Shown here in pieces: positions 1 to 12,263 of a DNA stretch of 64,000 nt. The position numbers and the translations under genes were made by a program. How positions within the stretch are numbered: position 1 is the first letter of the stretch; each line of letters opens with the position of its first letter. This DNA comes from Atherinomorus stipes (taxonomy: Eukaryota; Chordata; Actinopteri; Atheriniformes; Atherinidae): NCBI GenBank assembly GCA_023101725.1, contig JALJCO010008708.1, positions 334,023 through 398,022 of the forward strand, in the 5' to 3' direction. The notes under the pieces were generated by a model. It had not been told where the DNA came from. It did no database searches and was given only the letters and a program-made list of their open reading frames with translations.

Positions 1-540
1 AAAGATGTCACTGACAGAGGAGCTGCTGTGAAAATGTTCCAGTCTATGATTCATGTTGTTCATGATGATTCATGTCAGTGCTGTGGGTGTATTCAGTGTT
101 TCAGAGAGGAAATGTCAAGCAGACCACAGGCCACGAACGTAGCTGAAGAAATATCTTCTGTAATCTTTATACATGTATAAATACATATTTCATGTTCACA
201 CATTAACAGCTGACATACAGAATGTAACACTGACCAATCAGAGTGACTCTTTGGGATTTTATTTTTTACGAACAAGCCTGCTGTCGTCTCAGAAAAACGT
301 TCTGACGTGATGAAACACGGAGGCTGTTGGACCCTGGTGGGAATATCAGTTTCAGAGAAACTGAGAAAAATGAACAGAAACTTGTGATTCAGCATAAACA
401 GCAGCGTCAGTGATTGATAGAAGGACTGAGATAAGCTAATAACATTTCCCACAACACGGCCTCACACTTTGTTCCACCAAATTAAAATTTAACTTTTATT
501 ATTGCTTCCTGTGAATCCCCGTAAAATTCCAGCAAGGATC
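1..540. other. Intergenic, nothing recognised
   Basis: No open frame looks like a conserved protein on either strand, and I see no tandem or inverted repeat structure. It reads as ordinary AT-leaning intergenic fish DNA. Confidence 0.5.
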
Positions 541-549
541 AGAGTGGAA

Positions 550-551
<2 letters not shown>

Positions 552-582
<31 letters not shown>
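552..582. repeat. (GT)n microsatellite
   Basis: About 15 uninterrupted GT dinucleotides are followed by GAGGGT variants to about 600. This is a typical teleost dinucleotide microsatellite and is likely polymorphic. Confidence 0.95.
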
Positions 583-585
<3 letters not shown>

Positions 586-819
586 GTGAGGGTGTGTGTT
601 TATGTGTGTGAGCTCATCAAGTCTAGACTTGGCCTTTACTCACAGGTGAGTAAAATCTGACACGACTTCTCCATGACACACTCTTACACACCTGAGGAAG
701 GCCGGGAAGTGTATCCAGGAAACTCAACTCCAGTGTTTTCCACGATTTACTAATTCTGGGTAACAGATCTGGGACCAGTTTCAGGTCAAATAGTCCACTT
801 TATTTCTACAGCACATTTA

Positions 820-1480
820 TGAAATTTATTTATACATGTATAATTCATATAATAATAATTATTGTAATATTATTATATTTTAATTATTTAAATAATGATA
901 ATTTTAATGCAATAATAAAATGAATAAATAAATATTAATATAAATAATAATGATCTTAATAAAATATACTGTAGTAATATATATTAATACTTATTATTAT
1001 TTTAATTATAGATTTAATATAATTTATTTATCCATTAATAATTTATATAATGATAATTTAAATAATATTATATATTTTAATAATTTAAATAATAACAATT
1101 TTAATTAAATAAGAAAATACATAATATAAATAATAATAATTTTAATAAATATAATAATATATCAATAATACCTATTATTTTAGTAATTATTATTATTTTA
1201 TTGATAGTTTTAATGTAATTTATTTATTCATTTATAATTTATAAAATAATGATTTTAATAATTTTTTTTTATTATTTAAATAATAATTTTAATCAAATAA
1301 TAAAATTAATTAATATTAATATAAATGATAATGATGTTAATTAAATATAATGATATCATAATAATAATACCTATTATTATAATAATAGTTATTATTTTAA
1401 TTATAGTTTTATATAATTTCTTTATACATTTAAAAATGTATGGAATTTCCCTTCTAGGATAAATAATGTATTTTTCATGA
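820..1480. repeat. AT-rich TAAT/TTA low-complexity tract
   Basis: Some 650 bases consist almost entirely of A and T, with irregular AATAAT, TTATTA and AATTTA words. Segments such as the block ending 'tttatttattcat' recur about every 180-200 bases (near 1020, 1215 and 1410), so it may be a decayed tandem array. No coding potential. Confidence 0.75.
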
Positions 1481-1658
1481 TTTTTTCCATACATTTAATT
1501 ATAGACATAGCTGTTTCCAAAGTGCTGCACAGGTTAAATAAAAGATGGTTAAAGAAGAGACACAGAATATTAAACTCAATCAAAAGTCAGTAGATAGAAT
1601 TAAGCAGTAAAATTAATCAATTCCATTTCTACGCACTTAAAACAAACACACACATGTA

Positions 1659-2191
1659 CAGTCGTCCTCAAAATTATTCAAACCCTTTTATTAAAGATGT
1701 AAAAAAAATCAGCTGTCAGTGAAATAAGATTAATTTGAATTGACAAAAGTAATATAAAATAAAAATGTTATAAAAATCATGACATTGATTTTGAATTGTG
1801 GTTTAAAAGAAATATTTAAAACAAACACAGAAAAAAATAAAACAAGTAAACAAGCACCATGAGGCTCTGAAGCTAAAATGTTGTTGAGCAACACTTTGAG
1901 ACAATCACTGCAATCAGGTGTTTCTGTAACGTCCAATCAGACGTCTGCACCTGGTGACAGGTATGTTGGTCCATGTTCATGGGAAAGATGCTCTGATGTG
2001 TCTGGGACAGTTTTCGTTTCTTTTTTTTTATTATTATTTTCAACCACAATTTAAAAGCAATTATCTACATCACTAAATTATAATTTTGTAAATTTTTATG
2101 TATTATTAGTTTCTTTAGTTTCCTGTTATTTGAATTCATGAATTTAGCCTTTTATTTAATTGGAGGGTATGAAGAATTTAGAGGACGACTG
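1659..2191. mobile_element. Tc1/mariner-type MITE, family A, near full length
   Basis: The ends are inverted: CAGTCGTCCTCAAAATTATT on the left and its complement around 2165-2191 on the right. A TA dinucleotide precedes the left end, as expected of Tc1/mariner target sites. The interior is AT-rich and non-coding. Related copies or pieces lie at 12727-12850, 39894-43530 (split), 44773-45490 (split) and 48773-49290. Confidence 0.8.
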
Positions 2192-2199
2192 AATACATA

Positions 2200-3085
2200 T
2201 ACAATGAACAATCATCCAAATGAGCGTTGTTAGCTTTTCCCTGTTATTAAAATATGCTATTCATGATTTATTTAAATGTAATTGTGAGGCATGTTAGTGA
2301 CATTTATCAATAAAAAATAAATAAAAACAACAGATAATGAATAAAATAAATATAAAATCCCCAGTGTAAAATTTGAATCTTTGAATCATATTGACTCTTT
2401 CAGAGTAATTCCAACAACATTGAGAGTAAAATGCCCCCTGATGACCAGCAGTGCTGAAAGTTTTTCGTTAAAACAAATTTTCTTTTAAGTACTAAAAAAA
2501 AAAAGACAGTTTGGCTGAATCCCAAACTGCCCCTACACACACTACCGCTTCACTACTGAGTGTCAAATAAATCTGTATGGAAATAGTAACTTACACTCAT
2601 GTGAAGAACTATGTTTTATTCTAAATAAATAATAATAATCACCATCCTGAATAAATAATAAAATGATGCCATTATTACTCTATTTAAAATTATTATGCAT
2701 TTTAAAAATGCAAAAACACTACATAAGTTTAAAGGCCGGTGAAAAAAAATATATCCCCAAAAAGTCAATTTTTTAAATGCCTGAAAATACACAAAAACCT
2801 ATAATTGAATAGAAGAAACCTGAGCTAAATCAGTGTGAAATTTAGTCAATGACTGGTTTTACATGAAAGTTTGAATTCTGAATAAAATAATCCGCCTGTA
2901 TGTAACCGTTTACTCCGCTTTGACTTAATTCCTGATGTTCTGCGCATGTTCCTCTCAAAGAGTAAAAGCTTATTCACAATGTCAGTGTTGATTAAGTTTA
3001 ACTTTATATGGTAAATCAACTCTTATCAGTGTTAAATTGACACTGGAAATTCAACTCAAAGTCCAGTGTAACTTTAACGCTGTAC
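2200..3085. other. Intergenic, nothing recognised
   Basis: AT-rich sequence with short A runs. No credible reading frame, RNA gene or repeat boundary is visible. Confidence 0.45.
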
Positions 3086-3087
3086 AG

Positions 3088-3130
3088 GTAGGGATGGGCG
3101 ATAAACCGAAAATTTATCGACACCGACATT
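3088..3130. mobile_element. Possible hAT-type MITE end
   Basis: The stretch begins TAGGGATGGGCGATAAACC, which resembles the ends of hAT-type fish MITEs (compare TAGGGATGTAACGATA at 41476). I could not find a matching right end nearby, so it is called only as an isolated end. Confidence 0.4.
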
Positions 3131-3497
3131 TACAGCGATAACAGACGTCATATTTCTCAAGTCGGTTTGTTCGGTGCTGCGGCCCCTTTAAGAAAACCGC
3201 ATGGGACGTTTTTGTTCTCTAACTTGCCGTAGTTTCGTGTAACGTGACATTCCTGCATGGGAGCTTCGTGTTTTTCATCATCTTTTACGTGTTTTCTTTA
3301 CAATATATGTCTGTAAATGATCAGTGACGCTTATTTGATGTCAGTGTAAAGTCATAAACGTTTGAAGGAACTTTGTTTGTGTTAAACGTTTTGGCAACGG
3401 AAGCGATGCTAATTGCGTTAGCCTGTCTATGGGTTTTTCAATGTTAAGTTAGCATTCATGCTTATCGATAGTCGTGTGTGCATTTAATGGGAGACTC

Positions 3498-3932
3498 TGC
3501 TGCGTTCCATTTTATGGAACTGGGAAGTGGGAACTGGGGGTGACGTCACACCCGACCAACTTGCGTTCCAGCTCACTGGTCGGAAACAGTTGCAACCTAG
3601 CAACACGTGTTTGTAAGGTTTGTTTTGCGTTGTTGGACAGCTGGTGTTGTAGTTCACATATACGAATGAAAAATGTGAATTACACTACAGCAGCTTCCCT
3701 ACACTGTTAACCAATCTACGTGTCGCTGATTTTGAAAAAATATAGTGAAGGTAAATAAATGTAAATTACAGAAGTTAACTGCTAACACTGGGCGCGGCCA
3801 TTTTAAATTGAACTCGGAGCGCGAGAGTTGTCCGACTTTCCGAGTGGGAAATCCGACTTCAGGGGCGTTCCAGTTGAAACTTCCTACTCGGAACTGGGAA
3901 TTTCCGACTTCCGAGTTCAAATGGAAGCGGCA
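3498..3932. mobile_element. Harbinger-like MITE, copy 1 (decayed right end)
   Basis: Homologous along its length to 9386-9864. It starts TGCTGCGTTCCATTTT and carries the same 'aactgggaagtgggaactgggg' and 'ttccgacttccgagtt' blocks. Its right terminus has drifted (AAATGGAAGCGGCA instead of AAATGGAACGCAGCA), and no target duplication survives. Confidence 0.75.
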
Positions 3933-3939
3933 TCAGCAC

Positions 3940-5142
3940 TGGTTTTCATGGACACAAAGTAATATTTGCTCATATGTAAATAAGAATCTAACTCATTTGA
4001 GTTATTCAATTTAATTATTGATAGTTCATTCATTAATTTGTATATTTGTAAGTTCCAGTTAAGACAGAATATCTGTTTTGATAAAATGAAAATAAAAGTA
4101 GTTTTTGTCTGTTTTCAGGGCAGGGACCACGTGTAACCCGGCTTTGTTTGCTGCACCAACACTGCTGATTTTACTGTCGACAAATAACTGAATGAATAAA
4201 TAAAATAAAAGGAAATAAAACAGAAAAAACAGTAAAGTGATTTGTCGGATATTTGTGACACCAAACGTCAAGGGATTCATTCTAAAAATAATTTCCTATT
4301 TAAACTTTGGACACCAAAGATAAGAATGAGCTGGTGTTTATATAAATGCAGAAATATGAACGTTACACCACCAGCGTGTGCTGAACTCCACCCGGGTGGC
4401 ACGATCCGAGCCAAAGCTGAGCTGCTACTTATGTTGCAGGTTATCTTTTCTCACCTGAGTCACCCGCTGGCAAATCTCCAAGCTGTGACATCACAGCAGA
4501 CAACCAATCACGTCAGGATCAGCTGTTGCAGCAGAGTCTCACCACCGAGGAGGAAGTCTGCTTCTGTAGAAATGAAGGGGAACTCCATCGTGCCACTGCG
4601 TTTGGTCGGTAGCCTGTCAGTAACCAACACTTTCAAAAGAAAAGAAAAGAAAACTATTTATACTTCATGTTAATAGTTTTTCTGTTAATTCCTGCTAAAC
4701 CTCCCCAACCAGTATTTATGATTAAAGGAAAAGAAGAGCAGAAATCAGGAAAGTCTGTTCTGTAAAAGGATTTTGAAGGATTTTGAAATTGTTTTAACCC
4801 TTTAGGAGATAGAGTTTTTCAAAGAAAATGTTAAATCTATATAAAAAATGAAAAGATTCTCCTCTTAATTGATGACCTCCCTCCTGATTTAAATAAATAT
4901 AGATTTTTTTCTGGTAATTTCCAGTTGTTTTTTTTGCCTGATGATGTTTTGTCTGTGAATTTCAGTGGTTTCGACTTTATAAAAAGTCTGAGTTTAATCT
5001 GCTTTTAGATGCAGCCAAACACTATCTGGAATAAAATCCTTGATGCCTGTTGTCAAAAACTGTGGGTCTTTGAAAAAAAAAAAATCTGTTTATTTCATCA
5101 ACTGATTGATTTTTTTTATTTATTTAAAGTTATTTATGTGTT
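3940..5142. other. Intergenic, nothing recognised
   Basis: No conserved protein frame. The longest open stretch, about 140 codons at 4242-4673 on the plus strand, has no recognisable domain and no strong start context. Confidence 0.45.
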
Positions 5143-5820
5143 ATTCTTATTAGAGTTGCACTGATCAAATATCAGCTCCAATCATGACAAATTAGTCGGA
5201 ACGGATGTCGGATGAGTGTGGCCAATCCAGTCATTTCTGTTTTTATCAATATCATTATAAATGTACACTTTGTCATAAAAAAGTAGATTTATATCTGTGT
5301 TAATTTATTACAGTTTTTTTTTTCTGTCTTTTCTTAAAACAAACAAACAAACAAGGCTGAATGTTGATAAGTCTGATGCCTTCACCCACATGTGAGGGTA
5401 TAGTTCATTCATCCAGCAGTAGTATCAGATTGGTATCGGCCGATACGCCCAGCCCAGGTATCGGTATCAGATTGGATCTGAAAAAGCTGCACACTAAAAC
5501 CTGCGGGGCTAAAAATAACCCCATTTCAGTTATTTTATAACCCAACAGCTGGGTCAATCTAGCACCAACCCAGCACTGGTTAATCTGACCCAACAAAATG
5601 GGTTGTACATTTTAACCCAACTAGATGGGTCAACATTTAACCCAAATGCCGGGTTAAACTAATTAACATATTGGGTTGTTTTGACAATGACTGCACATAT
5701 TTGTCATTTGCTCTGGAACATGTTTAAAAAATGATCATTTTTCAAACCAAAGACAGTTCTAAGTTGGAAATTCTGTTCTCTGCATCTGGACCATCTCTAT
5801 ATCTACAGAATATATTTATT

Positions 5821-6190
5821 AGGAGTGCAGCGATGCATGTATTAGTATCGAACGGTTCAATACAGATGTACTGAACCGTGAGCACAGTTGAATACGGAAC
5901 AATACATCATTTTTAACTTATTTTATCAGCTTGTCTTCTGACGGTGAGCTCTGTGTTAAGATTCAGTCAATCTGGGTTCGTCTACTCATTCGACTACATT
6001 CCTCTCTAGTGTTGGAACAACTTTGGTGTTCGTGTTAAATATGACCTTGATGGTAAGCTGTAATGGACAAGATCACAACGGTTAAAAAAATGGATGACAA
6101 TTTAAATTTTGTACTGTAAAAAAATAACAAACCGTGACCCAAAAGTATTGAACCGAACTGTGAATTTTTTTGTATCGTTGCACCCGTAAT
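5821..6190. mobile_element. MITE with GTGCAACGATAC-type ends
   Basis: Inverted ends: TAGGAGTGCAGCGATGCATG at the left and GTATCGTTGCACCCGTA at the right, with 'cggttcaatac' near the left and 'gtattgaaccg' near the right as subterminal inverted repeats. hAT-like by end type; I found no clean target duplication. Confidence 0.65.
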
Positions 6191-6584
6191 ATTTGTCAAT
6201 GCAAAAGAGAATGCAGAGTCAGAGACTAAAGATGAGCTAGTGATCAATTATCAGTACTTTGTCATCTGTGGCGGTGAGTTTATCTCCCTGTACTGTCCTT
6301 CACACTGATGATGCAACTTTAACATTCAAACTGAACAGAATTTTTCAACAACTTTGCCTAAATATGAACATAACTAAGACAGTACAACACATATTTCTAA
6401 CAATCATAACAGGTTAAATTCCTGCTGCATTTGCACTTCCCATGAGCCTTTGTGGTACAGATACTGAGTTTTGAAAATAGCCCCGCCCCTCAAACAGAAA
6501 CATACCCAACCCAACAGCTGGGTTAATAAAACAACCCAGCATTTTTTAGGGTTTAACCCAATGCACGGGTTAAAAAAATAACCT

Positions 6585-7090
6585 ACACTAAAAAACAGAG
6601 GTACGAGACAGGAACATTTCTGCACCTGTAGCTACATTTTTTACAAATGTTCTCTCAAAAGTACAATATTGGTCTTTATGAGGCCAGAAGTACCTATATA
6701 CTATGAAAAAGGATCCAAAGTAATATTAAGTACAAATTTGTACCATTTCAAGGGTACCTGCAGCATTGAAATATGTGCGTAACTTGTACAATAACTATAA
6801 ATAGCAGTACTTCTAAACAGTAGTATAATTATATTATGGTTTTTATAATAATCATAGTAATCACAGTCACAATTATATGTATAATTATATATGTGTTTGG
6901 CCGAATATTTATATAATAATTATTATTAGCATCTTTATTTTATGTTACCGAGGTAACATAAAAGCTTGATAAGGTACAAAAATGAACCAGGACCGAAGGT
7001 ACAGAAAAGTCTTTCAGAAAGGAACCCCCCCCTCCAGCAACAAGCTTTGGACCCTTTTAGGTACAAACTGGTACCTCTATTTTTGAGTGT
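6585..7090. mobile_element. MITE family B, uninterrupted copy
   Basis: Inverted ends CACTAAAAAACAGAGGTAC and GTACCTCTATTTTTGAGTG. The interior contains several GGTACAA/TTGTACC words. It is homologous in opposite orientation to 15804-16788 and supplies the empty site for the hAT MITE inserted there. A partial copy lies at 29838-29966. Confidence 0.75.
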
Positions 7091-7172
7091 GTAGATATTA
7101 ACCCAAAATGGGTTACACATTTCATAACCCAGCATTTTTTAGGGTGTGGATCGGTGCATCTCTAATTTTTAT

Positions 7173-8090
7173 ATTCTCCATCGTATTTATTATTCTTTTT
7201 TTTTTTTATATTTAACTATATTTTGTTTTATTGAAGTCTTTTTCTTTCCTTCATATTTGTATTTATTTTGTTTTTATATAATTGTAAACAAATTCAGGCA
7301 CTAAGGGGTTAAAAACATTAGTCCTGTCGTTTATGTGTCAGGATAAACATGGTTAAACTTCCTCTGTCTCCGCCTCTCTACTTATTTGATGCTTATTTAT
7401 ACCCAGTGACGTCATCAACTTGTTCCCAGTAATTCTGGAGAACTTTTCCACTCGTTCCTCCTGTTCCAGTTCAACCTTTGACTGGTTCCAGTTAAACACA
7501 GAGTGTATCCGACTTGCAGATGGTGGCATTATTTCGCCGGTGTAAACTCAACCACAGTGACCTCATCGTCAGCCTTCCGTCAGCTGATGTCAGCTGCTGA
7601 GGACGATAATGCTGCTGGACAGGTCTGACCTGTCTGCACATGCTCACATGCCTGCAGTCGTGACTGTTCGCCAGTTTTTGAAACACTTATCTAACCAAGA
7701 CTGATCAAAGCACACAAATTGGCCCTCGCAGCACAATTTGGTCAAGATAATAACAGCTAAATATATATATATAGATAAATAAAAACTGATATACTTGTCA
7801 ATTATTAAAAAAGAAGATTCTGTGCCATTAAAACATTTTATTGGTTTTTATTTCTATTGATTCTTTTGCGTTTGTTTGTTCATTAAAAAAAGAAAAAACA
7901 ATAAAACTTAAATGAGAAAATCTAACACTGAGTTTACAAAACAAAATCACAAAAAGCAGTTTTTGGTTGCAATGATGTAATATGTTATCATTTGCATTTG
8001 AGGATTATTTATTTCTTTAGTTTTAAGACCTATTAAGAACCATATGCTCTTTTTTCATCATGCTTTAATAAATAAAAACTTATAATAAAA
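7173..8090. other. Intergenic, nothing recognised
   Basis: No gene, RNA or element boundary that I can support. A short CRE-like TGACGTCA lies near 7409 in otherwise unremarkable sequence. Confidence 0.4.
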
Positions 8091-8094
8091 AGAG

Positions 8095-8357
8095 GATTTT
8101 TTCCCCACTGGACCAGATAAGAAATGAAGCAGGAGCCAATCAGGTCTGTACGGAGAAGGATTACAGCCATTAAATAAAAATAAAAAAATTAAAATTCTGA
8201 GAAAAAAGTCAGAATTCTGACTTTTTTCCACAACATTTAAAATAAAAATTTTTAGGGATTTTCTTTTTTGATTTCTGAATAAGTCAGAATTCTGACTTTT
8301 TTCTCAGAATAAAAATTAATTTTTTTTCCCAGTGGCCCTTATCCTCTTCCGTAGGTC
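8095..8357. mobile_element. Palindromic AAGTCAGAATTCTGACTT element, short copy
   Basis: The core holds repeated GTCAGAATTCTGAC-type palindromes, and the right end reads GTGGCCCTTATCCTCTTCCG, as in the complete copy at 56422-57081. The left end is degenerate. Confidence 0.65.
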
Positions 8358-8359
8358 TG

Positions 8360-9380
8360 TCCAAGGAGTGAAACTTCAGAAATAAAAAGCAATAATTGGC
8401 TAAAATCAGATCTATTTATTCCTGTGTGTCTTTGGCGACAGTCGCTTGGAGAACTTCGTGTTACTGTAGCTACAAACACGATGCAGATGAGTTTATGTTC
8501 TTAAATTCCTCCCTGTTTAATCTGCATGTGATGAACAGGGCCGTATCTAAAAGCGAAGGTGCCGATCACGCCGAGGATCAGCTCACTCTGTCCCGCTCGG
8601 CTGCTCCTCACGAAGCTGCAAACACGTCTGATGCAACCTGGCCGAGCCGTTTCAGCGGCAGCTCCCGGTCATGTGGGGCACATGCAGATCAACAGGCTCA
8701 GGTGTCTTGTGACTGCCGCTTTTGTTTAAACAACCATAAAACTCGTCTTTCTCTTCCTCCCTCTCCTGGATCACAATCTTTATTCAGACTAACCTGCCTC
8801 CTACTTTCCCAGCTTTTCCCTCCATCATTCATGAAGACATTTCATTGCAAGAATCAAAAGAACTTCTGCAGGACAGTTTGTTCCACCTTTAATTCAGCGA
8901 CATGATAATTATCCTGAAGGAGGATGATGAAGACTCACCCTTTCCTGCTCCAAACCAGTCGTCTGCAGAATCAGTGCGGGTTTTTCCACTGCACACGTTC
9001 TGCACACCACTGAGCAGCAGTTTAAACACACAAGGATAGAAACAGGATAAAAAAGTTTAAAGGTGTCATAACCTGCTGTTTTACATCCACAATCCTTCTT
9101 AAATTATCTTCAAATGGATTTTTAATTCTAGTTGGGTGGGAGGAAAATTTAATGAGCTCATTTTAACCTCTTTTTATCTCCAACTTTTGTTTGTCGCGAG
9201 AACACGTACGAGAATCAGACCTGTCTGTGAGCGCGTTCACAGGCAAACGTCTAAGACAAAACAAAGTTTTATCAGGACAGAAGTGAAGGAAATGATGTCC
9301 CAGCAGAGAAAAACGTGATAAAAACGTAACAGTACGGTTGATGGAGAGGATCCGGAGTAAAAGGGCTGGTCTCTGATGAA
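8360..9380. other. Intergenic; one unsupported open frame
   Basis: A plus-strand frame at 8396-8905 (169 codons) is the longest here. Its serine- and cysteine-rich translation shows no domain I recognise and no splice structure, so I do not call a gene. Confidence 0.4.
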
Positions 9381-9385
9381 TATAA

Positions 9386-9864
9386 TGCTGCGTTCCATTT
9401 TCATCGGAACTGGGAAGTGGGAACTGGGGGGTGACCTCACACCCGACCAACTTGCGTTCCAGCTCACTGGTCGGAAAACCAGTTAGCAACCTAGCAAAAC
9501 AACGTGTTTGCTAAGGCTATTGTTATTAGCCGTTGTTGGCACAGCTGGTGTTGAAGTTCACATATACCACATGAAAAATGTGAATTACACTACAGCAGCT
9601 TCCCCCCACATCTGTATAAACCAGTACTACGTGTACGATTGATTTATGCAACAAAATATAAGTAAGAAGTGTAAATAAATGTAACATTACAGAAGCTTCT
9701 AAAACTGCTAACACAGGGCGCGGCCATCTTTAAATCTGAACTCGGAGCTGCGAGAGTTGTCCGACTTTCCGAGTGGGAAATCTGACTTCAGGGGGGCGCT
9801 CCAGTTGAAACTTCCTACTCGGAACTGGGAATTTCCGACTTCCGAGTTGAAATGGAACGCAGCA
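9386..9864. mobile_element. Harbinger-like MITE, copy 2, with TAA target duplication
   Basis: Perfect terminal inverted repeats TGCTGCGTTCCATTT / AAATGGAACGCAGCA bound a 479 bp element. TAA directly repeated at 9383-9385 and 9865-9867 is the 3 bp target-site duplication typical of PIF/Harbinger. The interior is non-coding, so a source transposase elsewhere must have moved it. Confidence 0.85.
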
Positions 9865-10130
9865 TAAGAAGCTAACCAAACACTGTTAGCTTCTGTAGCT
9901 ACATTAGCAGCTTGTCCGCTCGTCTATCACCGTTTACTGGTCTCTGACACAAAAGATAATAAGTTACACAAGCAGCAACACTTACCGACTGCACATCCTC
10001 ACTGAGAAATATAATCCACTGGTGTCTGGTAAAGCCGTCCGTCCTGTTACACTGAAAACTGATGAATTTCTGCCGAGGCAACTCAGCATGGCTATCGCCA
10101 GCGTCCTTTCTGACAAAGCTGGTCTACTCT

Positions 10131-10336
10131 GTGGCAGGTAATCAGCTGCCTTCAGGTGGTGCTAAAGACGCTAGCTTAGCAGCTCGCTCGCAGCCTCTCT
10201 AGTTCACGTCATAACAGCTGATCATAACGACTCCATGGCAGGTAATCAGCTGCTTTTAGGTGGTGCTAAAGAGGCTAGCTTAGCAGCTAGCAGCCTCTTT
10301 CGTTCACGTCATTCGGAGAAAGAAATTCAAACCGCG
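10131..10336. repeat. Tandem duplication, ~103 bp unit, two copies
   Basis: The segment starting TGGCAGGTAATCAGCTGC near 10131 is repeated at 10234 with about 10-15% divergence. Each copy holds GGTGGTGCTAAAGA, CTAGCTTAGCAGCT and TTCACGTCAT. No coding frame is shared. Confidence 0.8.
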
Positions 10337-10339
10337 TAC

Positions 10340-11110
10340 TGTGGAGAGCGCGTGCTTGTGGCCGATTCTGGTGAGAAGAGAGCGCCCGCACTCAAAGACC
10401 AAGTTACTTTCACTTTCTGGAGTTTCTGGCACGTAATAACTGAGTTCCTGTTCCAATACACATGTTTTAACGTGAAAAAGTGGGATTTCCGGGTGAAAAA
10501 AGTAGTTTTTGTCTGTTTTGCCTGGTTTATAGGAGGTTTATCGTCCATTTATTGTTACCGAGGTAAACTGCTCAATATATCGTGATATTTGGTTTTGGCC
10601 ATTATCGTCCAGCCCTAAGACATGATACCACCATGAAACTGTGATATTTTAGCTCAAAGTTATCATAGCATCAGAATTTCATCCTGGCACATGCCTATTC
10701 GAAAGCACAGCGTTAGTTTATTTAAGTTTCTTACAGATCCAGACTTTTATTTTGAAGAGGATAAAGCAGCAGGTCGGACTTACTGGTTTCCAGCGGGACC
10801 TTTCTGCTTGTCTCTCCTGTCTGCAGCTTCTCTTTACTGGAGCTTTATCCACCAACGTGCTGAGACTTCTAGCATGGAACTGCAGCCATGTCCTCTGGAA
10901 TATTCTTTTTCATCCATTGCTGCTTCATCATATCTGTCATGCAGCTGCTGCTCGGTTATAACAGGACGTCTCCGGTCATCGGAGTCGTCCTCTAGCTGCT
11001 TCCAAAGATGCATCCTTCCCTCCATCCTCATCCTTAGAAGCAACAACTATTTAAAACTCTACTGGAACAATGGAAGTTGTTATCTTCTCATATTTTAAAA
11101 AAGTATTTAC
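10340..11110. other. Intergenic with a MITE end near 10618
   Basis: TCGTGATATTTGG and ATTATCGTCCAGCCCTA (about 10580-10617) look like the right end of a hAT-type MITE, with no clear partner. No supported gene in the rest. Confidence 0.45.
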
Positions 11111-11197
11111 CGCGGTTAGCCGTGAGCTAACTCATTAGCTGGTTAGCCGCGAGTTAATAGAGGGAATGAGTGCCTCTCCTCTGTCACGCCTGACTAT

Positions 11198-11473
11198 TAG
11201 GGCTTGGAAAAAATATCGATACACTGAAAAATTGTGATATTTTTCATCTGCTGATGTATTTATATTCAAAAACACGGTATCATTCTATTTTACTAACAAA
11301 GTCTCGCGAGATGTTGTTCCGTTACGAAATCTCACGGGTTTTAGCGAAATCTCATGAGATTTTATCGTTCTCTTACAAAATCTCGCTAGATTTTGTGGAT
11401 AAACTAGATCAATATGAAATCTGCATATAAAAATTTTGCGATATTTCAGTGTATCGATTTTTTTACAGCCCTA
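11198..11473. mobile_element. hAT-type MITE, tandem copy 1
   Basis: Ends TAGGGCTTGGAAAAAATATC and GATTTTTTTACAGCCCTA are inverted repeats extending into ATCGATACACTGAAA. Flanks CTGACTAT and CTGACTGT are an 8 bp target duplication with one mismatch. The middle has a run of TCTCGCGAGA-like words. Confidence 0.8.
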
Positions 11474-11579
11474 CTGACTGTAGCTGCGTCTCATGTTGCA
11501 TCTGCACGCTAACTCATTAGCTGGTTAGCCGTGAGCTAATGGAGAGAATGAGTGCCTCTCCTCTGTCACGCCTGACTAT

Positions 11580-11876
11580 TAGGGCTTGGAAAAAATATCG
11601 ATACACTGAAAAATTGTGATATTTTCCTCTGCTGATATCATTTGTATTCAAAAACGTGGTATCATTCTACTTTACTAACAAAGTCTCGCGAGATGTCGTT
11701 CCGTTACAAAATCTCACGGGTTTTAGCGAAATCTCATGAGATTTTATCGTTCTCTTACAAAATCTCGCTAGATTTTGTGGGTAAACTAGATCAGTATTGC
11801 GTTTTTAAATATCAATATGAAATCTGCATATAAAAATTTTGCAGTATTTCAGTGTATCGATTTTTTTACAGCCCTA
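11580..11876. mobile_element. hAT-type MITE, tandem copy 2
   Basis: Same ends and interior as copy 1, plus about 20 extra bases near 11795 (GCGTTTTTAAATATCAATAT). Confidence 0.8.
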
Positions 11877-11982
11877 CTGACTGTAGCTGCGTCTCATGTT
11901 GCATCTGCACGCTAACTCATTAGCTGGTTAGCCGTGAGCTAATGGTGGGAATAAGTGCCTCTCCTCTGTCACGCCTGACTAT

Positions 11983-12263
11983 TAGGGCTTGGAAAAAATA
12001 TCGATACACTGAAAAATTGTGATATTTTCATCTGCTGATATCATATTTGTATTCAAAAACGCGGTATCATTCTATTTTACTAACAAAGTCTTGCGAGATG
12101 TCGTCGTTCCGTTACAAAATCTCACGGGTTTTAGCGAAATCTCATGAGATTTTATCGTTCTCTTACAAAATCTTGCTAGATTTTGTGGATAAACTAGATC
12201 AATATGAAATCTGCATATAAAAATTTTGCGATATTTCAGTGTATCGATTATTTTACAGCCCTA
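11983..12263. mobile_element. hAT-type MITE, tandem copy 3
   Basis: Same structure as copies 1 and 2. The TCTCGCGAGA word is mutated to TCTTGCGAGA here. Confidence 0.8.

Larger units (their letters stand above)
5493..7147. mobile_element. AACCCAGCATTTTTTAGGGT-type MITE, nested
   Basis: Both ends are rich in AACCCA/TGGGTT words in inverted orientation. 'aacccagcattttttagggt' closes the right end, and a similar block sits at about 6530-6553. The interior is interrupted by two further elements. Exact left end uncertain. Confidence 0.55.
5151..7164. mobile_element. hAT-type element filled by nested insertions
   Basis: The left end is TAGAGTTGCACTGATC; the right end is its near complement, GATCGGTGCATCTCTA. 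The flanks are ATTCTTAT (5143-5150) and ATTTTTAT (7165-7172), an 8 bp target duplication with one mismatch, which is the hAT signature. Most of the 2 kb interior is later insertions (5493-7147, with 5821-6190 and 6585-7090 inside it). No transposase remains. Confidence 0.7.

Noticed and set aside
8396..8905. 169-codon plus-strand frame as a gene
   Set aside because: No recognisable domain, poor composition, no splice or promoter context, and it overlaps the border of a repeat element.
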